The translations under genes and the position numbers were made by a program. Positions 9,173 through 17,978 of a DNA stretch of 64,000 nucleotides are shown piece by piece. The notes beneath the pieces are model-generated. The model was not told where the DNA came from. It was given only the letters and a program-made list of their open reading frames with translations, and made no database searches. The stretch spans positions 434,001-498,000 of the forward strand of contig NZ_CP127382.2 in NCBI RefSeq assembly GCF_003286645.3, written 5' to 3'. The stretch is from Aerococcus tenax. Lineage in GTDB: Bacteria > Bacillota > Bacilli > Lactobacillales > Aerococcaceae. Each line of letters opens with the position of its first letter. The first letter of the stretch is position 1.

Positions 9173-9342
9173 TTTCACTGAATTTATCTATGAAAATTAG
9201 AAAAAATATGGCAATTCCCAGAAAACGCTCACAATGTATCTTTTTGTACTAAAAATTAGTGAAAATGATTGATTTTTCTGACAGTTTAGGGTATATTATC
9301 CCATACGAATTATATTTATTTTAGGGGAGGAAAAATATTATT

Positions 9343-10971
9343 ATGAAGTTTAAGAAACTCGCTGTGACGGTCTTAGCTTCTGCAGCCTTAGTACTTAGTG
9401 GCTGTGGGCAGGGCCAAAGACAAAACCAGAATGTTATTCGTCGGACTGAATTACAGGAAATGACTACCCTAGACTCTACCCGGGTAGAAGATATTCAAAG
9501 TGCTAACTACATTGGTCATATGCAAGATCCTTTGTATTGGGAAGATGAAAATAACGAAGTTCATCCGGCTTTAGCCAAGGAAATGCCAGAAAAGTCTGAA
9601 GACGGCTTAACTTATACCATTAAGATGCGTGATGACGCTAAATGGTCCAATGGAGACCCTGTCACCGCTCATGACTTTGTCTATGCCGTCCAACGCTTAG
9701 CCAATCCAGAAACTGGAGCTACCTATGCTTACTTAGTGGAGAACTTCGAAAATGCGGAAGAAGTGCTAAAAGGCGACCGCCCAGTAGAAGACTTAGGGGT
9801 AAAAGCTTTAGACGATTACACTATTGAAATCAAATTAACTCGCCCAACTCCGTATATGGAACATTTACTGGCCTTCACGACTTTTTCACCACTTAACCAA
9901 AAATATGTGGAAGAAAAAGGTGACGCCTATGGAACTAACTCCGATAATGTCCTAGCCAATGGGCCTTTCAAGGTGGAAGACTGGGATGGAACTGGCTTAA
10001 ATTGGAAATTAGTTAAGAATGATGATTACTACAATGCTGACCAAGTGAAAGTGGACGGCGCTGAAGTCCAAGTCATTAAAGAAGACTCTACTACCGTGAA
10101 CCTCTTTGAAAATGGGGAAGTGGATAACGCGCTCTTACGTGGTGAATTAGTCCGTCAATATAGTGACCATCCACACCTAGAATACCGTCCAACTGCTTCA
10201 ACCTACTACATCGAGTTGAACCAAGAAAATCCATTATTAGCCAATAAAGACTTCCGTGAAGCCTTAAACTATGCCATCGATAATAAGGAATACGCTGAAC
10301 AAATTAAAGCAGATGGTTCAGTTCCGCTAAGCACCTTAGTACCTAATGACCTCGTGCATAACCCAGAAACCGGGGAAGATTTCACCAAAGATGCTGCCAT
10401 TGAACCAAAATATGACCCTGAAAAGGCTAAAGAGCTTTGGGAAAAAGTTCAAAAAGAACTGCCACAAGACTCTTACAGCATTCGTTTACTCTCTTCCGAT
10501 GACGAAGGGTCTAAGCAAGTGGGTGAATACCTCCAAGGTCAAATCCAAAATAACCTCCCTGGCTTAAAAGTTGACTTAATCACCGTGCCAGGTAAGAACC
10601 GGATTGCCCAACAAAATGCTGGAGATTTTGATATGGCTATTTCTGGTTGGTTAGCTGACTACGCTGATGCTTCCAACTTCCTTGACCTATTCACCACTGG
10701 TCACTCGAATAACCATGGTAACTACTCTAACCCAGCCTATGACCAATTATTAGAAAAAGCCGACAATGAAGATGCGAACGACCCTCAAGCCCGTTACAAT
10801 GACTTTATTGAAGCGCAACGTCTCTTAGCCGCTGATGAAGCAACAATTGTTTTATCACAAAAACAAGATGCTGAACTCCGCAACCCACGTGTTCAAGGCA
10901 TCACTTACCGTCCTGTAGGCAATGAATTTGACATCCGTACAGCGACGATTGATAATTCTGCCAATGAATAA
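9343..10971 (+). CDS. oppA: Oligopeptide-binding lipoprotein OppA, paralogue 2
   Basis: A 542-residue close relative of paralogue 1, with the lipobox LVLSGC and the same family 5 architecture. By eye it is much closer to paralogue 1 (shared YIGHMQDPLYWEDENN and VEDLGVKALDD) than to paralogue 3, so it is the product of the more recent duplication. It has its own leader with a possible -10 TATATT near 9292 and a GGGGAGGAAAAA Shine-Dalgarno. Transport partners are probably OppBCDF 2.5 kb downstream. Confidence 0.93.
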   Translation: MKFKKLAVTVLASAALVLSGCGQGQRQNQNVIRRTELQEMTTLDSTRVEDIQSANYIGHMQDPLYWEDENNEVHPALAKEMPEKSEDGLTYTIKMRDDAKWSNGDPVTAHDFVYAVQRLANPETGATYAYLVENFENAEEVLKGDRPVEDLGVKALDDYTIEIKLTRPTPYMEHLLAFTTFSPLNQKYVEEKGDAYGTNSDNVLANGPFKVEDWDGTGLNWKLVKNDDYYNADQVKVDGAEVQVIKEDSTTVNLFENGEVDNALLRGELVRQYSDHPHLEYRPTASTYYIELNQENPLLANKDFREALNYAIDNKEYAEQIKADGSVPLSTLVPNDLVHNPETGEDFTKDAAIEPKYDPEKAKELWEKVQKELPQDSYSIRLLSSDDEGSKQVGEYLQGQIQNNLPGLKVDLITVPGKNRIAQQNAGDFDMAISGWLADYADASNFLDLFTTGHSNNHGNYSNPAYDQLLEKADNEDANDPQARYNDFIEAQRLLAADEATIVLSQKQDAELRNPRVQGITYRPVGNEFDIRTATIDNSANE

Positions 10972-10992
10972 CAGCTAAATGGCTGACTTTAA

Positions 10993-11033
10993 CAGGCGCC
11001 ACTACTTGCGAGTAGGGCGTCTTTTTTGTTTTT
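10993..11033 (+). terminator. Terminator after oppA paralogue 2
   Basis: GGCGCCACTAC pairs imperfectly with GAGTAGGGCGTC, followed by TTTTTTG. Confidence 0.75.
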
Positions 11034-11121
11034 CTGCTTATAAAGGGTGATCACTTCTTATAAAAGAAAGCTTTTTCAAAAAACAGCTGTATTTATTCAT
11101 TTAAAAAGTATTCAAAATAGT

Positions 11122-11150
11122 TTGACAATTTATCTCTAATAGGGTATTTT
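11122..11150 (+). promoter_or_regulatory. Promoter of oppA paralogue 3
   Basis: TTGACA (11122-11127), a 17-base spacer and TATTTT (11145-11150), 34 bases before the start codon. Confidence 0.6.
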
Positions 11151-11183
11151 ATTAGTTAAATAAATTTTTAAGGGGAGATAAAT

Positions 11184-12812
11184 ATGAAAGTAAGACGTAG
11201 TGCTTTGCTCCTTGCCACGGCTGCTAGCCTTTTCTTGGCAGCTTGCAGTGGACAAGAAAGTGCAGGAAACAAGAGTGGAAAAAATTCGACCATTAACTAT
11301 GCTGTTAATACCGAACTATCAACACTCGATTCTGGGACTGTAATGGATATTAACGCGGCCAATTATATTGGCTTAGTCCAGGAAGGGCTCTATTGGGAAA
11401 ATGAAAAGAATGAAGTCCAACCAGCCTTAGCCAAGGAAATGCCAGAAAAATCAGAAGACGGTCTGACTTATACCGTTAAGATGCGTGACGATGCCAAGTG
11501 GTCGAACGGGGACCCTGTGACTGCCCATGACTTTGTCTATGCCATTCGACGCCTAGCTGACCCTAAAACAGGGGCGGCTTACTCCTATCTCTTAGAGAAC
11601 TTTGTCAATGGTCCAGAAATTGCTGAAGGCAAGAAGGCTCCTGAAGAAATTGGCGTAAAAGCCTTGGATGACCATACCATTGAAATTAACTTGTCCAAAC
11701 CGACGCCATATTTGGAACACCTCTTATCCTTTGTACCTTTCTTCCCAACTAACCAAAAATTCGTGGAAGAAAAGGGTGACCGTTATGGTAGCTCAGCCGA
11801 AAACTCGATTGCTAGCGGCCCATACAAGATGGTGGAATGGGATGGATCGGGCTTAGAATGGAAACTGGAAAAGAATCCAGACTACTATAACAAGGACCAA
11901 GTCAAAGTGGATAATATTGACGTCCAAGTTATGAAAGAAGTCTCAACGAACGTTAACCTCTTTGATTCTAAGAAAGTCGACAATTCCTTGTTGACCGGTG
12001 AAACCGTTAAACAATTTGCTGACCATCCGAATGCTGTTCAACAAGAGAAAGCTCGGACCCGTTACTTACAACTTAACTATGAGAACAAGGTCTTAGCTAA
12101 CCGCAACTTCCGTCAAGCTGTTGATTATGCGATCGATAATGATGAATTGACCCAAAAAATTATTGGGGACGGTTCTAAAGGACTTTCAACCTTTGTGCCA
12201 GAAAACTTTGTCGCTAACCCTGAAACCGGGGAAGACTTCGTCAGTGAATACGGTAATGAGAAATTTGCAGATAAAGACAAGGCCAAAGAACATTGGGAAA
12301 AGGCCAAGTCTGAACTCGGTCAAGACCAAGTGACTATCCGTTTACTGGCTGATGATGATGAGAAGTCCAAGAAGGAATCCCAATATATCCAAGGGCAAAT
12401 TGAAGAAAATATGCCAGGAGTTAAGGTAGAAATTACTAACGTTCCTAAGAAGAACCGAATGAGTCAAGTGGCTGAAGGGAATTTTGATCTTGTTATCACC
12501 GGTTGGGGAGCTGACTATGCGGATGCAAGCAACTTCTATGACCTTTTCAAATCTGATAATTTCTACAATCAAGGGCACTATAAGAATCCTGAATACGATA
12601 AGGTCGTAGAAAGAGCAGGCAACCAAGATGCTAACGACCCTAAGACACGTTGGGAAGACTTTAAAGAAGCTCAAAAGATTCTCTCTGATGACAAAGCGGT
12701 CTTAGTTCTCTATCAAGAAGTAGAAACCCAATTACGTAATCCAAATCTTAAGGGCATTACTTTCCGCCCAGTCAACCTCGAATATGACTTCAGAACCGCT
12801 TATTTTGAATAA
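11184..12812 (+). CDS. oppA: Oligopeptide-binding lipoprotein OppA, paralogue 3
   Basis: A 542-residue family 5 binding protein with the lipobox LFLAAC. It shares the KEMPEKSEDGLTYT core and the WGADYADASNFYDLF segment with the other two but is clearly more diverged in the ligand lobe and ends in YDFRTAYFE without the DNSA tail of paralogues 1 and 2. The ATG follows AAGGGGAGA. It has its own promoter and terminator, so the three receptors can be expressed at different levels while sharing one permease. Confidence 0.92.
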   Translation: MKVRRSALLLATAASLFLAACSGQESAGNKSGKNSTINYAVNTELSTLDSGTVMDINAANYIGLVQEGLYWENEKNEVQPALAKEMPEKSEDGLTYTVKMRDDAKWSNGDPVTAHDFVYAIRRLADPKTGAAYSYLLENFVNGPEIAEGKKAPEEIGVKALDDHTIEINLSKPTPYLEHLLSFVPFFPTNQKFVEEKGDRYGSSAENSIASGPYKMVEWDGSGLEWKLEKNPDYYNKDQVKVDNIDVQVMKEVSTNVNLFDSKKVDNSLLTGETVKQFADHPNAVQQEKARTRYLQLNYENKVLANRNFRQAVDYAIDNDELTQKIIGDGSKGLSTFVPENFVANPETGEDFVSEYGNEKFADKDKAKEHWEKAKSELGQDQVTIRLLADDDEKSKKESQYIQGQIEENMPGVKVEITNVPKKNRMSQVAEGNFDLVITGWGADYADASNFYDLFKSDNFYNQGHYKNPEYDKVVERAGNQDANDPKTRWEDFKEAQKILSDDKAVLVLYQEVETQLRNPNLKGITFRPVNLEYDFRTAYFE

Positions 12813-12900
12813 GCAATCTGAATTTAAATAATGAAGCATAGATATCCTTCAACTAATCAAGCTTGATCTATAAAATTGAAGGGTGAATGAGGCAAAATTA

Positions 12901-12932
12901 AAAAGAGGCTCTAGCAAGCCTCTTTTGTCTTT
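12901..12932 (+). terminator. Terminator after oppA paralogue 3
   Basis: AAGAGGCT pairs with AGCCTCTT, followed by TTGTCTTT. Confidence 0.85.
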
Positions 12933-13029
12933 GTTAGAATATATCACGTAAGGAATACTATGATAAGATTTCTATACACTCAAACAGATTAAACGCTACT
13001 TTTAAGCCATAAAAAGTAGATGCAATTCT

Positions 13030-13422
13030 CTAAAATAAGTAGTATAGTAATAGGAATACAAGTGATAAAACTAGGAAAAAACTTCCTATGGCTAGACCTT
13101 TGCGGTACCAAGGTCCGATGTGAGTCGACAGATAGTTTTCTTTGTCAGAATCTTCTGTGCTGACTGGAGATGGATCGGGAGCTGCCTTCCACAGCCTCGG
13201 TCCATATTTCTTCCACATGGATTGAAACGTATCAAAGGTACCGGCTTTTAATATCCAACCAGCAAGGGAGGGAATCAAAAAACAAGCGGAAAGTATAAAG
13301 TAACTGTCACTTAAGCGTCTGGCCCATGGATAGCTGGACTCGATCAGTAATTGGAAGAGTGGCAGGACAGTTAATATACTGACCAAAAGAAGGCCTTTAT
13401 TTTTTTTCATAGTTGATATCAT
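13030..13422 (-). CDS. Small multi-pass membrane protein, DUF3899-like
   Basis: 130 residues on the minus strand with three hydrophobic segments: about residues 10-27 (LLLVSILTVLPLFQLLI), 39-58 (YFILSACFLIPSLAGWIL) and 110-130 (SFFLVLSLVFLLLYYLF). A polar loop between the second and third holds MWKKYGPRLWK. The layout and the WILKAGTFDTF segment resemble the DUF3899 family by memory; function is unknown. It interrupts the opp cluster on the opposite strand, between the binding proteins and the permease genes. A close second ATG (Met5) could also be the start. Confidence 0.65.
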   Translation of the reverse strand: MISTMKKNKGLLLVSILTVLPLFQLLIESSYPWARRLSDSYFILSACFLIPSLAGWILKAGTFDTFQSMWKKYGPRLWKAAPDPSPVSTEDSDKENYLSTHIGPWYRKGLAIGSFFLVLSLVFLLLYYLF

Positions 13423-13483
13423 TCCTTATATTGTGATTTTCAATGTTATTAAATTTACCATAAATTAGGAGGTGGCGCAATTT

Positions 13484-14428
13484 ATGAAATCATATGGCAA
13501 GTTTCTATTAAGAAGAATATTCTTTATGGTTTTGACCTTATTTCTAATTGCAACGATCACATTTTTCTTAATGAAGCTCTTACCGGGAACGCCTTATACT
13601 AATGAAGATAAGCTTTCTCCTGAGCAGATTTATATTATGAATGAACGTTATGGCTTAAACGACCCAGTATTTGTGCAATATATTCGCTATATTTTAGGAA
13701 TGCTGAAGGGCGACTTTGGGGTTTCATTCCAATTTAATAATACCCCTGTATCTGAATTATTAGGCGCCCGGATCTGGCCTTCCATCCAATTAGGGGCCCA
13801 AGCCTTACTGGTAGGGACCGTGATTGGGACTATTTTTGGGGTGATTTCAGCCATGTACCGGAATACTTGGATTGATTCTGGACTAACCTTTCTCTCGATC
13901 CTAGGGCAATCGATCCCTAACTTTGTTTTCGCCGTCCTCTTACAGCTGATTTTCGCTGTTAAACTGGGCTGGTTCCCAATTGCTCTTTGGGATAGTGGGC
14001 TGTGGTCCTCGGTCTTACCGACCATTGCTCTCTCGATTTCGCCCTTGGCCAACTCAGCGCGTTTTGTGCGTACTGAGATGGTGGATGTCTTGAATTCTGA
14101 CTATATCGAATTAGCTCGGGCTAAGGGACTTAGTCAAACCAAGGTGGCCTTTAAACATGGGGTACGGAATGCCTTGATTCCCCTAGTAACCATCCTTGGG
14201 CCTCTGTCTGTGGCCTTGATGACTGGTTCCATGGTAGTGGAGAATATCTTTGCTATCCCAGGGATTGGGGAACAATTTGTTAAATCCATTACCACCAATG
14301 ACTACCCAACCATTATGGGTGTGACCATGTTCTACTCTACCGCCTTGGTAGTTATCCTATTAATTGTCGACATCTTATACGGAATTATTGACCCACGAAT
14401 CCGTGTAAGTACTGAAGGAGGGCGTTAA
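13484..14428 (+). CDS. oppB: Oligopeptide ABC transporter permease OppB
   Basis: A 314-residue inner-membrane subunit of the peptide importer with six predicted membrane segments and the EAA coupling loop around YIELARAKGLSQTKVAFKHG. The ATG at 13484 is preferred because TAGGAGG (13466-13472) lies at the right distance; a GTG at 13472 overlaps that site. It forms an operon with oppC (2-base gap), oppD and oppF. It is the first gene of the permease operon and is separated from the oppA genes by the minus-strand membrane protein gene. Confidence 0.93.
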   Translation: MKSYGKFLLRRIFFMVLTLFLIATITFFLMKLLPGTPYTNEDKLSPEQIYIMNERYGLNDPVFVQYIRYILGMLKGDFGVSFQFNNTPVSELLGARIWPSIQLGAQALLVGTVIGTIFGVISAMYRNTWIDSGLTFLSILGQSIPNFVFAVLLQLIFAVKLGWFPIALWDSGLWSSVLPTIALSISPLANSARFVRTEMVDVLNSDYIELARAKGLSQTKVAFKHGVRNALIPLVTILGPLSVALMTGSMVVENIFAIPGIGEQFVKSITTNDYPTIMGVTMFYSTALVVILLIVDILYGIIDPRIRVSTEGGR

Positions 14429-14430
14429 GA

Positions 14431-15468
14431 ATGGCTGAAAATACCAAATCTTACCCTAAAATGAGTAAAGAAAGCTTCCGCCCGGTTAACCATGAGGATT
14501 ATTTATCCGCTGAAACCATCTCAGCACCATCCTTGAGTTTTATTCAAGATGCTTGGCGGCGCTTAAAGAAGAATAAAGCAGCTGTTGTTTCTTTGGTTAT
14601 CCTAATTATTGTGGCTATCATTGCTTTATTAGCTCCGGTTTTAGCTCCTTACGACTATGCTGCCCAAAATGCCCAATTTGCCAACTTACCCCCTAAGATT
14701 CCAGGCTTGGAAGCCTTGTCCTGGTTCGATGGTAAAACAAAAGTGGCTGGTGCAGCGGTTGACGCTTATGCTAAGGCTGGTGTTCCTGAAGGCCAATACT
14801 TCTACCTAGGAACGGACGCTTTAGGACGTGACTTGTTATCGCGGATTCTCTACGGGACTCGCGTTTCCCTCTTTATCGGGGTGGTTGCCGCACTCTTGAA
14901 CCTCTTAATCGGGGTGCCTTACGGGATTGTTTCCGGTTGGATGGGTGGCAAGGTCGATAACTTGATGCAACGTATTCTTGAAGTGATGTCTGGGGTGCCT
15001 AACTTAGTGGTAGTTATCCTCTTATTACTCGTCTTACGTCCAGGGATCTCATCCATTATTATTTCCCTAGCCTTGACCGAGTGGATTACCATGGCGCGTT
15101 TAGTCCGGGCAGAAACCCTGAAGATCAAAACCAGTGAATATGTTTTAGCGGCACGGAGTCTAGGAGAATCTCCTTTCAAGATTGCCCTCAAGCATATTCT
15201 GCCTAATATTGCTGGGGTGGTTATTATTCAAACCATCTTCTCCATTCCTTCAGCCATCTTCTTTGAAGCTTTCTTGAGCTTTATTGGTTTAGGGATTCCA
15301 GCTCCTCAAGCATCCTTAGGGACACTGATTAACGATGGTTATAAGACCTTCCGTTTCCTACCTCACTTGATGTGGTATCCAGCGGGTGTCCTCTGTATCG
15401 TTATGATTTCATTTAATATGCTAGCAAACGGATTAAGAGATGCACTTGATCCAAAAACAACGGATTAG
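14431..15468 (+). CDS. oppC: Oligopeptide ABC transporter permease OppC
   Basis: A 345-residue second permease subunit. The cytoplasmic N-terminus (about 45 residues) precedes a first membrane helix, followed by the periplasm-like loop typical of OppC (about residues 75-125) and the LGTDALGRDLLSRILYGTR signature. The coupling loop is EYVLAARSLGESPFKIALKH. It starts 2 bases after oppB and ends 11 bases before oppD, so translation is probably coupled. Confidence 0.93.
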   Translation: MAENTKSYPKMSKESFRPVNHEDYLSAETISAPSLSFIQDAWRRLKKNKAAVVSLVILIIVAIIALLAPVLAPYDYAAQNAQFANLPPKIPGLEALSWFDGKTKVAGAAVDAYAKAGVPEGQYFYLGTDALGRDLLSRILYGTRVSLFIGVVAALLNLLIGVPYGIVSGWMGGKVDNLMQRILEVMSGVPNLVVVILLLLVLRPGISSIIISLALTEWITMARLVRAETLKIKTSEYVLAARSLGESPFKIALKHILPNIAGVVIIQTIFSIPSAIFFEAFLSFIGLGIPAPQASLGTLINDGYKTFRFLPHLMWYPAGVLCIVMISFNMLANGLRDALDPKTTD

Positions 15469-15479
15469 GAGGCGAGCAA

Positions 15480-16601
15480 ATGAGTGAAAATGTACTAGAA
15501 GTAAAAGATCTAGAAATTGGTTTCGATACCTTTGCTGGTCAAGTCCAAGCCATTCGCGGGGTAAGTTTTGAATTGAAAAAAGGCGAAACCCTAGCTATCG
15601 TTGGTGAATCGGGCTCCGGAAAATCCGTGACCGTTCGAACGGTGATGCGTCTCTTAGCCAACAATGCTGTGGTTAATGGCGGTGAGGTCAATTTCAGAAA
15701 TGAAAATTTACTGGAAAAAACTGACAAAGAAATGCAAGCCATTCGGGGAGAAGACATTGCCATGATCTTCCAAGATCCGATGACTTCTCTGAACCCAGTG
15801 ATGCGGATTGGTGACCAAGTGGCCGAACCGATCCGCCTCCACCAAAATGCGTCTAAGGAAGAAGCTAACAAGCGGGCCTTGGAACTCTTAGAGCAAGTGG
15901 GAATTCCTAATGCCAAGGACCGGATGCGCGATTATCCCCACCAATTCTCTGGGGGTCAACGGCAAAGAATTGTTATTGCTATTGCCCTAGCTTGTCGGCC
16001 GGAAATTCTGATCGCTGATGAACCAACTACCGCTCTGGATGTGACCATTCAAGCTCAAATCCTAGAATTGATGAAGGAACTCCAAACCACCTCAAGCACC
16101 TCAATTATCTTCATTACCCACGACTTGGGTGTGGTGGCTAATGTGGCTGACCGGGTAGCGGTGATGTATGCTGGGAAGATTGTGGAATATGGAACGGTTG
16201 ATGAGATTTTCTATAATCCTCAACATCCTTATACTTGGGGCTTAATTACCTCCATGCCAACTCTAGATACGGAGGGTAAGCTACTTTCCATCCCTGGGAC
16301 CCCACCGGACTTATTAGATCCACCTAAGGGAGACGCCTTTGCCTTGCGGAGTGACTACGCTATGGCTATCGACTATGAAGAACAACCGCCAATGTTCCAA
16401 GTTTCTAATACCCACTTTGCGGCTACTTGGTTACTTCATCCCGATTGCCCAGCAGTGACGGTTCCTGAAGAAATAAGTTCTCGCTTTGAAACCTATCAAC
16501 AATTAGTGGCAGAGGGACTAGTAGAAGAAAATGGTACCAGCACAGGCGTACTTGACCAAGCTCATAAGCAAGCCGCACAAAAGGAGGTCGCCCATGACTA
16601 A
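15480..16601 (+). CDS. oppD: Oligopeptide ABC transporter ATPase OppD
   Basis: A 373-residue cytoplasmic ATPase powering peptide uptake. Walker [10 protein letters not shown]-loop [12 protein letters not shown], signature FSGGQRQR, Walker [10 protein letters not shown] and the H-loop histidine are intact. The oligopeptide-specific C-terminal extension (PGTPPDL) is present; the usual cysteine cluster of an Fe-S-binding tail is reduced to one visible Cys (HPDCPA), so a cluster is unlikely. The gene overlaps oppF by 8 bases. Confidence 0.94.
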   Translation: MSENVLEVKDLEIGFDTFAGQVQAIRGVSFELKKGETLAIVGESGSGKSVTVRTVMRLLANNAVVNGGEVNFRNENLLEKTDKEMQAIRGEDIAMIFQDPMTSLNPVMRIGDQVAEPIRLHQNASKEEANKRALELLEQVGIPNAKDRMRDYPHQFSGGQRQRIVIAIALACRPEILIADEPTTALDVTIQAQILELMKELQTTSSTSIIFITHDLGVVANVADRVAVMYAGKIVEYGTVDEIFYNPQHPYTWGLITSMPTLDTEGKLLSIPGTPPDLLDPPKGDAFALRSDYAMAIDYEEQPPMFQVSNTHFAATWLLHPDCPAVTVPEEISSRFETYQQLVAEGLVEENGTSTGVLDQAHKQAAQKEVAHD

Positions 16602-17523
16602 GCAAGAAAAACCTCTCTTAGAAGTTCATCACTTAAAACAATATTTTAATGTGGGACAAAAGAATGAAGTGCGTGGTGTCGATGATATTTCCTTTGACAT
16701 TTATGAAGGGGAAACATTTGGTCTGGTTGGCGAATCTGGTTCTGGTAAGACCACAACTGGACGGGCTATCATGCGCCTATATCAACCAACTGACGGGGAA
16801 ATTCTCTTTGAAGGCAAGGATATTGCGGCCATTAAGAAGCGTCAAGATGAATTAGCCTTTAGAAAAGATATTCAAATGATTTTCCAAGATCCCTATGCTT
16901 CCTTGAATCCACGGATGAAGGTCGAAGATATCATTGCGGAAGGTCTGGAAATTCATAAGATCTGTAATAGTGAAGCGGAAGCCAAGGAAAGAGTTAAGCA
17001 ATTACTTGAAGTGGTTGGTTTGAAAGCTGACCATGCTTCCCGTTATCCTCACGAATTTTCTGGGGGGCAACGGCAACGGATCGGTATTGCCCGCGCCTTA
17101 GCGGTCAACCCTAAAATGATTATTGCTGACGAACCGATTTCAGCCTTGGACGTTTCGATTCAGGCCCAAGTGGTCAACTTGATGCAACGCCTGCAAAAAG
17201 AGTTTAACTTAACCTATCTCTTTATTGCCCATGACTTGTCTATGGTGAAATACATCTCTAATCGGATAGGGGTTATGTACCGAGGGAAGTTAGTCGAGTT
17301 AGCCGATTCCGATGAACTCTACTATCATGCCCTACACCCTTATACCAAGAGTTTATTATCAGCGGTGCCGCAACCGGACCCTATTCATGAACGTAACCGG
17401 AAACGGATCCCATACGACCATGCCGACTTCACTGGCAATGAAAGCATGCATGAAATCGTTCCAGGTCACTACGTTTACTGTAGCCCTGAAGAAGCTGAAC
17501 AATATAAAGCTAACTACAAATAA
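16594..17523 (+). CDS. oppF: Oligopeptide ABC transporter ATPase OppF
   Basis: A 309-residue ATPase partner of OppD. Walker [11 protein letters not shown]-loop [13 protein letters not shown], signature FSGGQRQR and Walker B MIIADEP are complete. The start is the ATG at 16594, preceded by AAAAGGAGG and overlapping the oppD stop; upstream in-frame codons lie inside oppD. It is the last gene of the oppBCDF operon and a strong terminator follows. Confidence 0.94.
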   Translation: MTKQEKPLLEVHHLKQYFNVGQKNEVRGVDDISFDIYEGETFGLVGESGSGKTTTGRAIMRLYQPTDGEILFEGKDIAAIKKRQDELAFRKDIQMIFQDPYASLNPRMKVEDIIAEGLEIHKICNSEAEAKERVKQLLEVVGLKADHASRYPHEFSGGQRQRIGIARALAVNPKMIIADEPISALDVSIQAQVVNLMQRLQKEFNLTYLFIAHDLSMVKYISNRIGVMYRGKLVELADSDELYYHALHPYTKSLLSAVPQPDPIHERNRKRIPYDHADFTGNESMHEIVPGHYVYCSPEEAEQYKANYK

Positions 17524-17533
17524 TGCTAAACAT

Positions 17534-17571
17534 GAAAAAGCTGCAGAGTCAAAGGCTTCTGCAGCTTTTTT
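17534..17571 (+). terminator. Terminator of the oppBCDF operon
   Basis: AAAAAGCTGCAGA pairs with TCTGCAGCTTTTTT. Confidence 0.9.
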
Positions 17572-17597
17572 GTGGAAATTTTTCAAAGGCTTCTGAA

Positions 17598-17630
17598 CAA
17601 AAAACTCCGTCATGTTTATGGCGAAGTTTT
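17598..17630 (-). terminator. Terminator of the 36-residue peptide gene
   Basis: On the minus strand AAAACTTCGCCAT pairs with ATGACGGAGTTTT (two G-T wobbles) around AAAC, followed by further T residues. It starts 13 bases after the small ORF stop. Confidence 0.75.
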
Positions 17631-17643
17631 ACTGATGACTATT

Positions 17644-17754
17644 TTAGTCTTCTTGGTGACGTTGTAGGTAGCTTTGGAATAGAAGTCCAGCAATTAAGAT
17701 AATGTACCAGAGAATTTTACGGTTGCGGGCTTTTTGTGCTTTAGTAACTGCCAT
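17644..17754 (-). CDS. 36-residue single-pass membrane peptide
   Basis: Too short for usual ORF cut-offs but fully equipped. The coding sense has TAAAGGAGGAG seven bases before the ATG (17752-17754), an extended -10 TGGTATAAT upstream and a terminator downstream. The peptide begins MAVTKAQKARNRK (basic, soluble), continues with one hydrophobic helix (ILWYIILIAGLLFQSYL) and ends RHQED, so it should insert with the basic end inside. I recognise no family. It lies between the opp operon and mvaS, pointing away from mvaS. No toxin-antitoxin partner RNA is evident. Confidence 0.75.
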   Translation of the reverse strand: MAVTKAQKARNRKILWYIILIAGLLFQSYLQRHQED

Positions 17755-17793
17755 TATTTCTCCTCCTTTATGACCCAGGTCAAACTTTTCTTA

Positions 17794-17799
17794 ATTATA
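17794..17799 (-). promoter_or_regulatory. Extended -10 promoter of the 36-residue peptide gene
   Basis: TGGTATAAT on the minus strand with a weak -35 (ATTAAA) 18 bases away, 40 bases upstream of the start codon. Confidence 0.55.
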
Positions 17800-17978
17800 C
17801 CATAAAGTAGAACTGACTTTAATGAATAAGCAGAGTCGGTCTATTCTCTAAAAAAAGGAAAAGTTTCGTTTTTTCTTAAAAAAGCTCTCAAAAATAAATA
17901 TCCCTTAAAACTATGATAGAATAAAGTTTCTGAAAGAATAACACTAAAAACAATAAATTAAATCGAGGGACTGCTAGT

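Noticed and set aside
12845..12886. Hairpin CCTTCAA/TTGAAGG after oppA paralogue 3
   Set aside because: Long loop, no T-run, and a proper terminator follows at 12901; no clear role.
15480..16601. Iron-sulfur cluster in OppD
   Set aside because: The C-terminal tail shows only one cysteine in the usual region, so a four-cysteine site is not supported.
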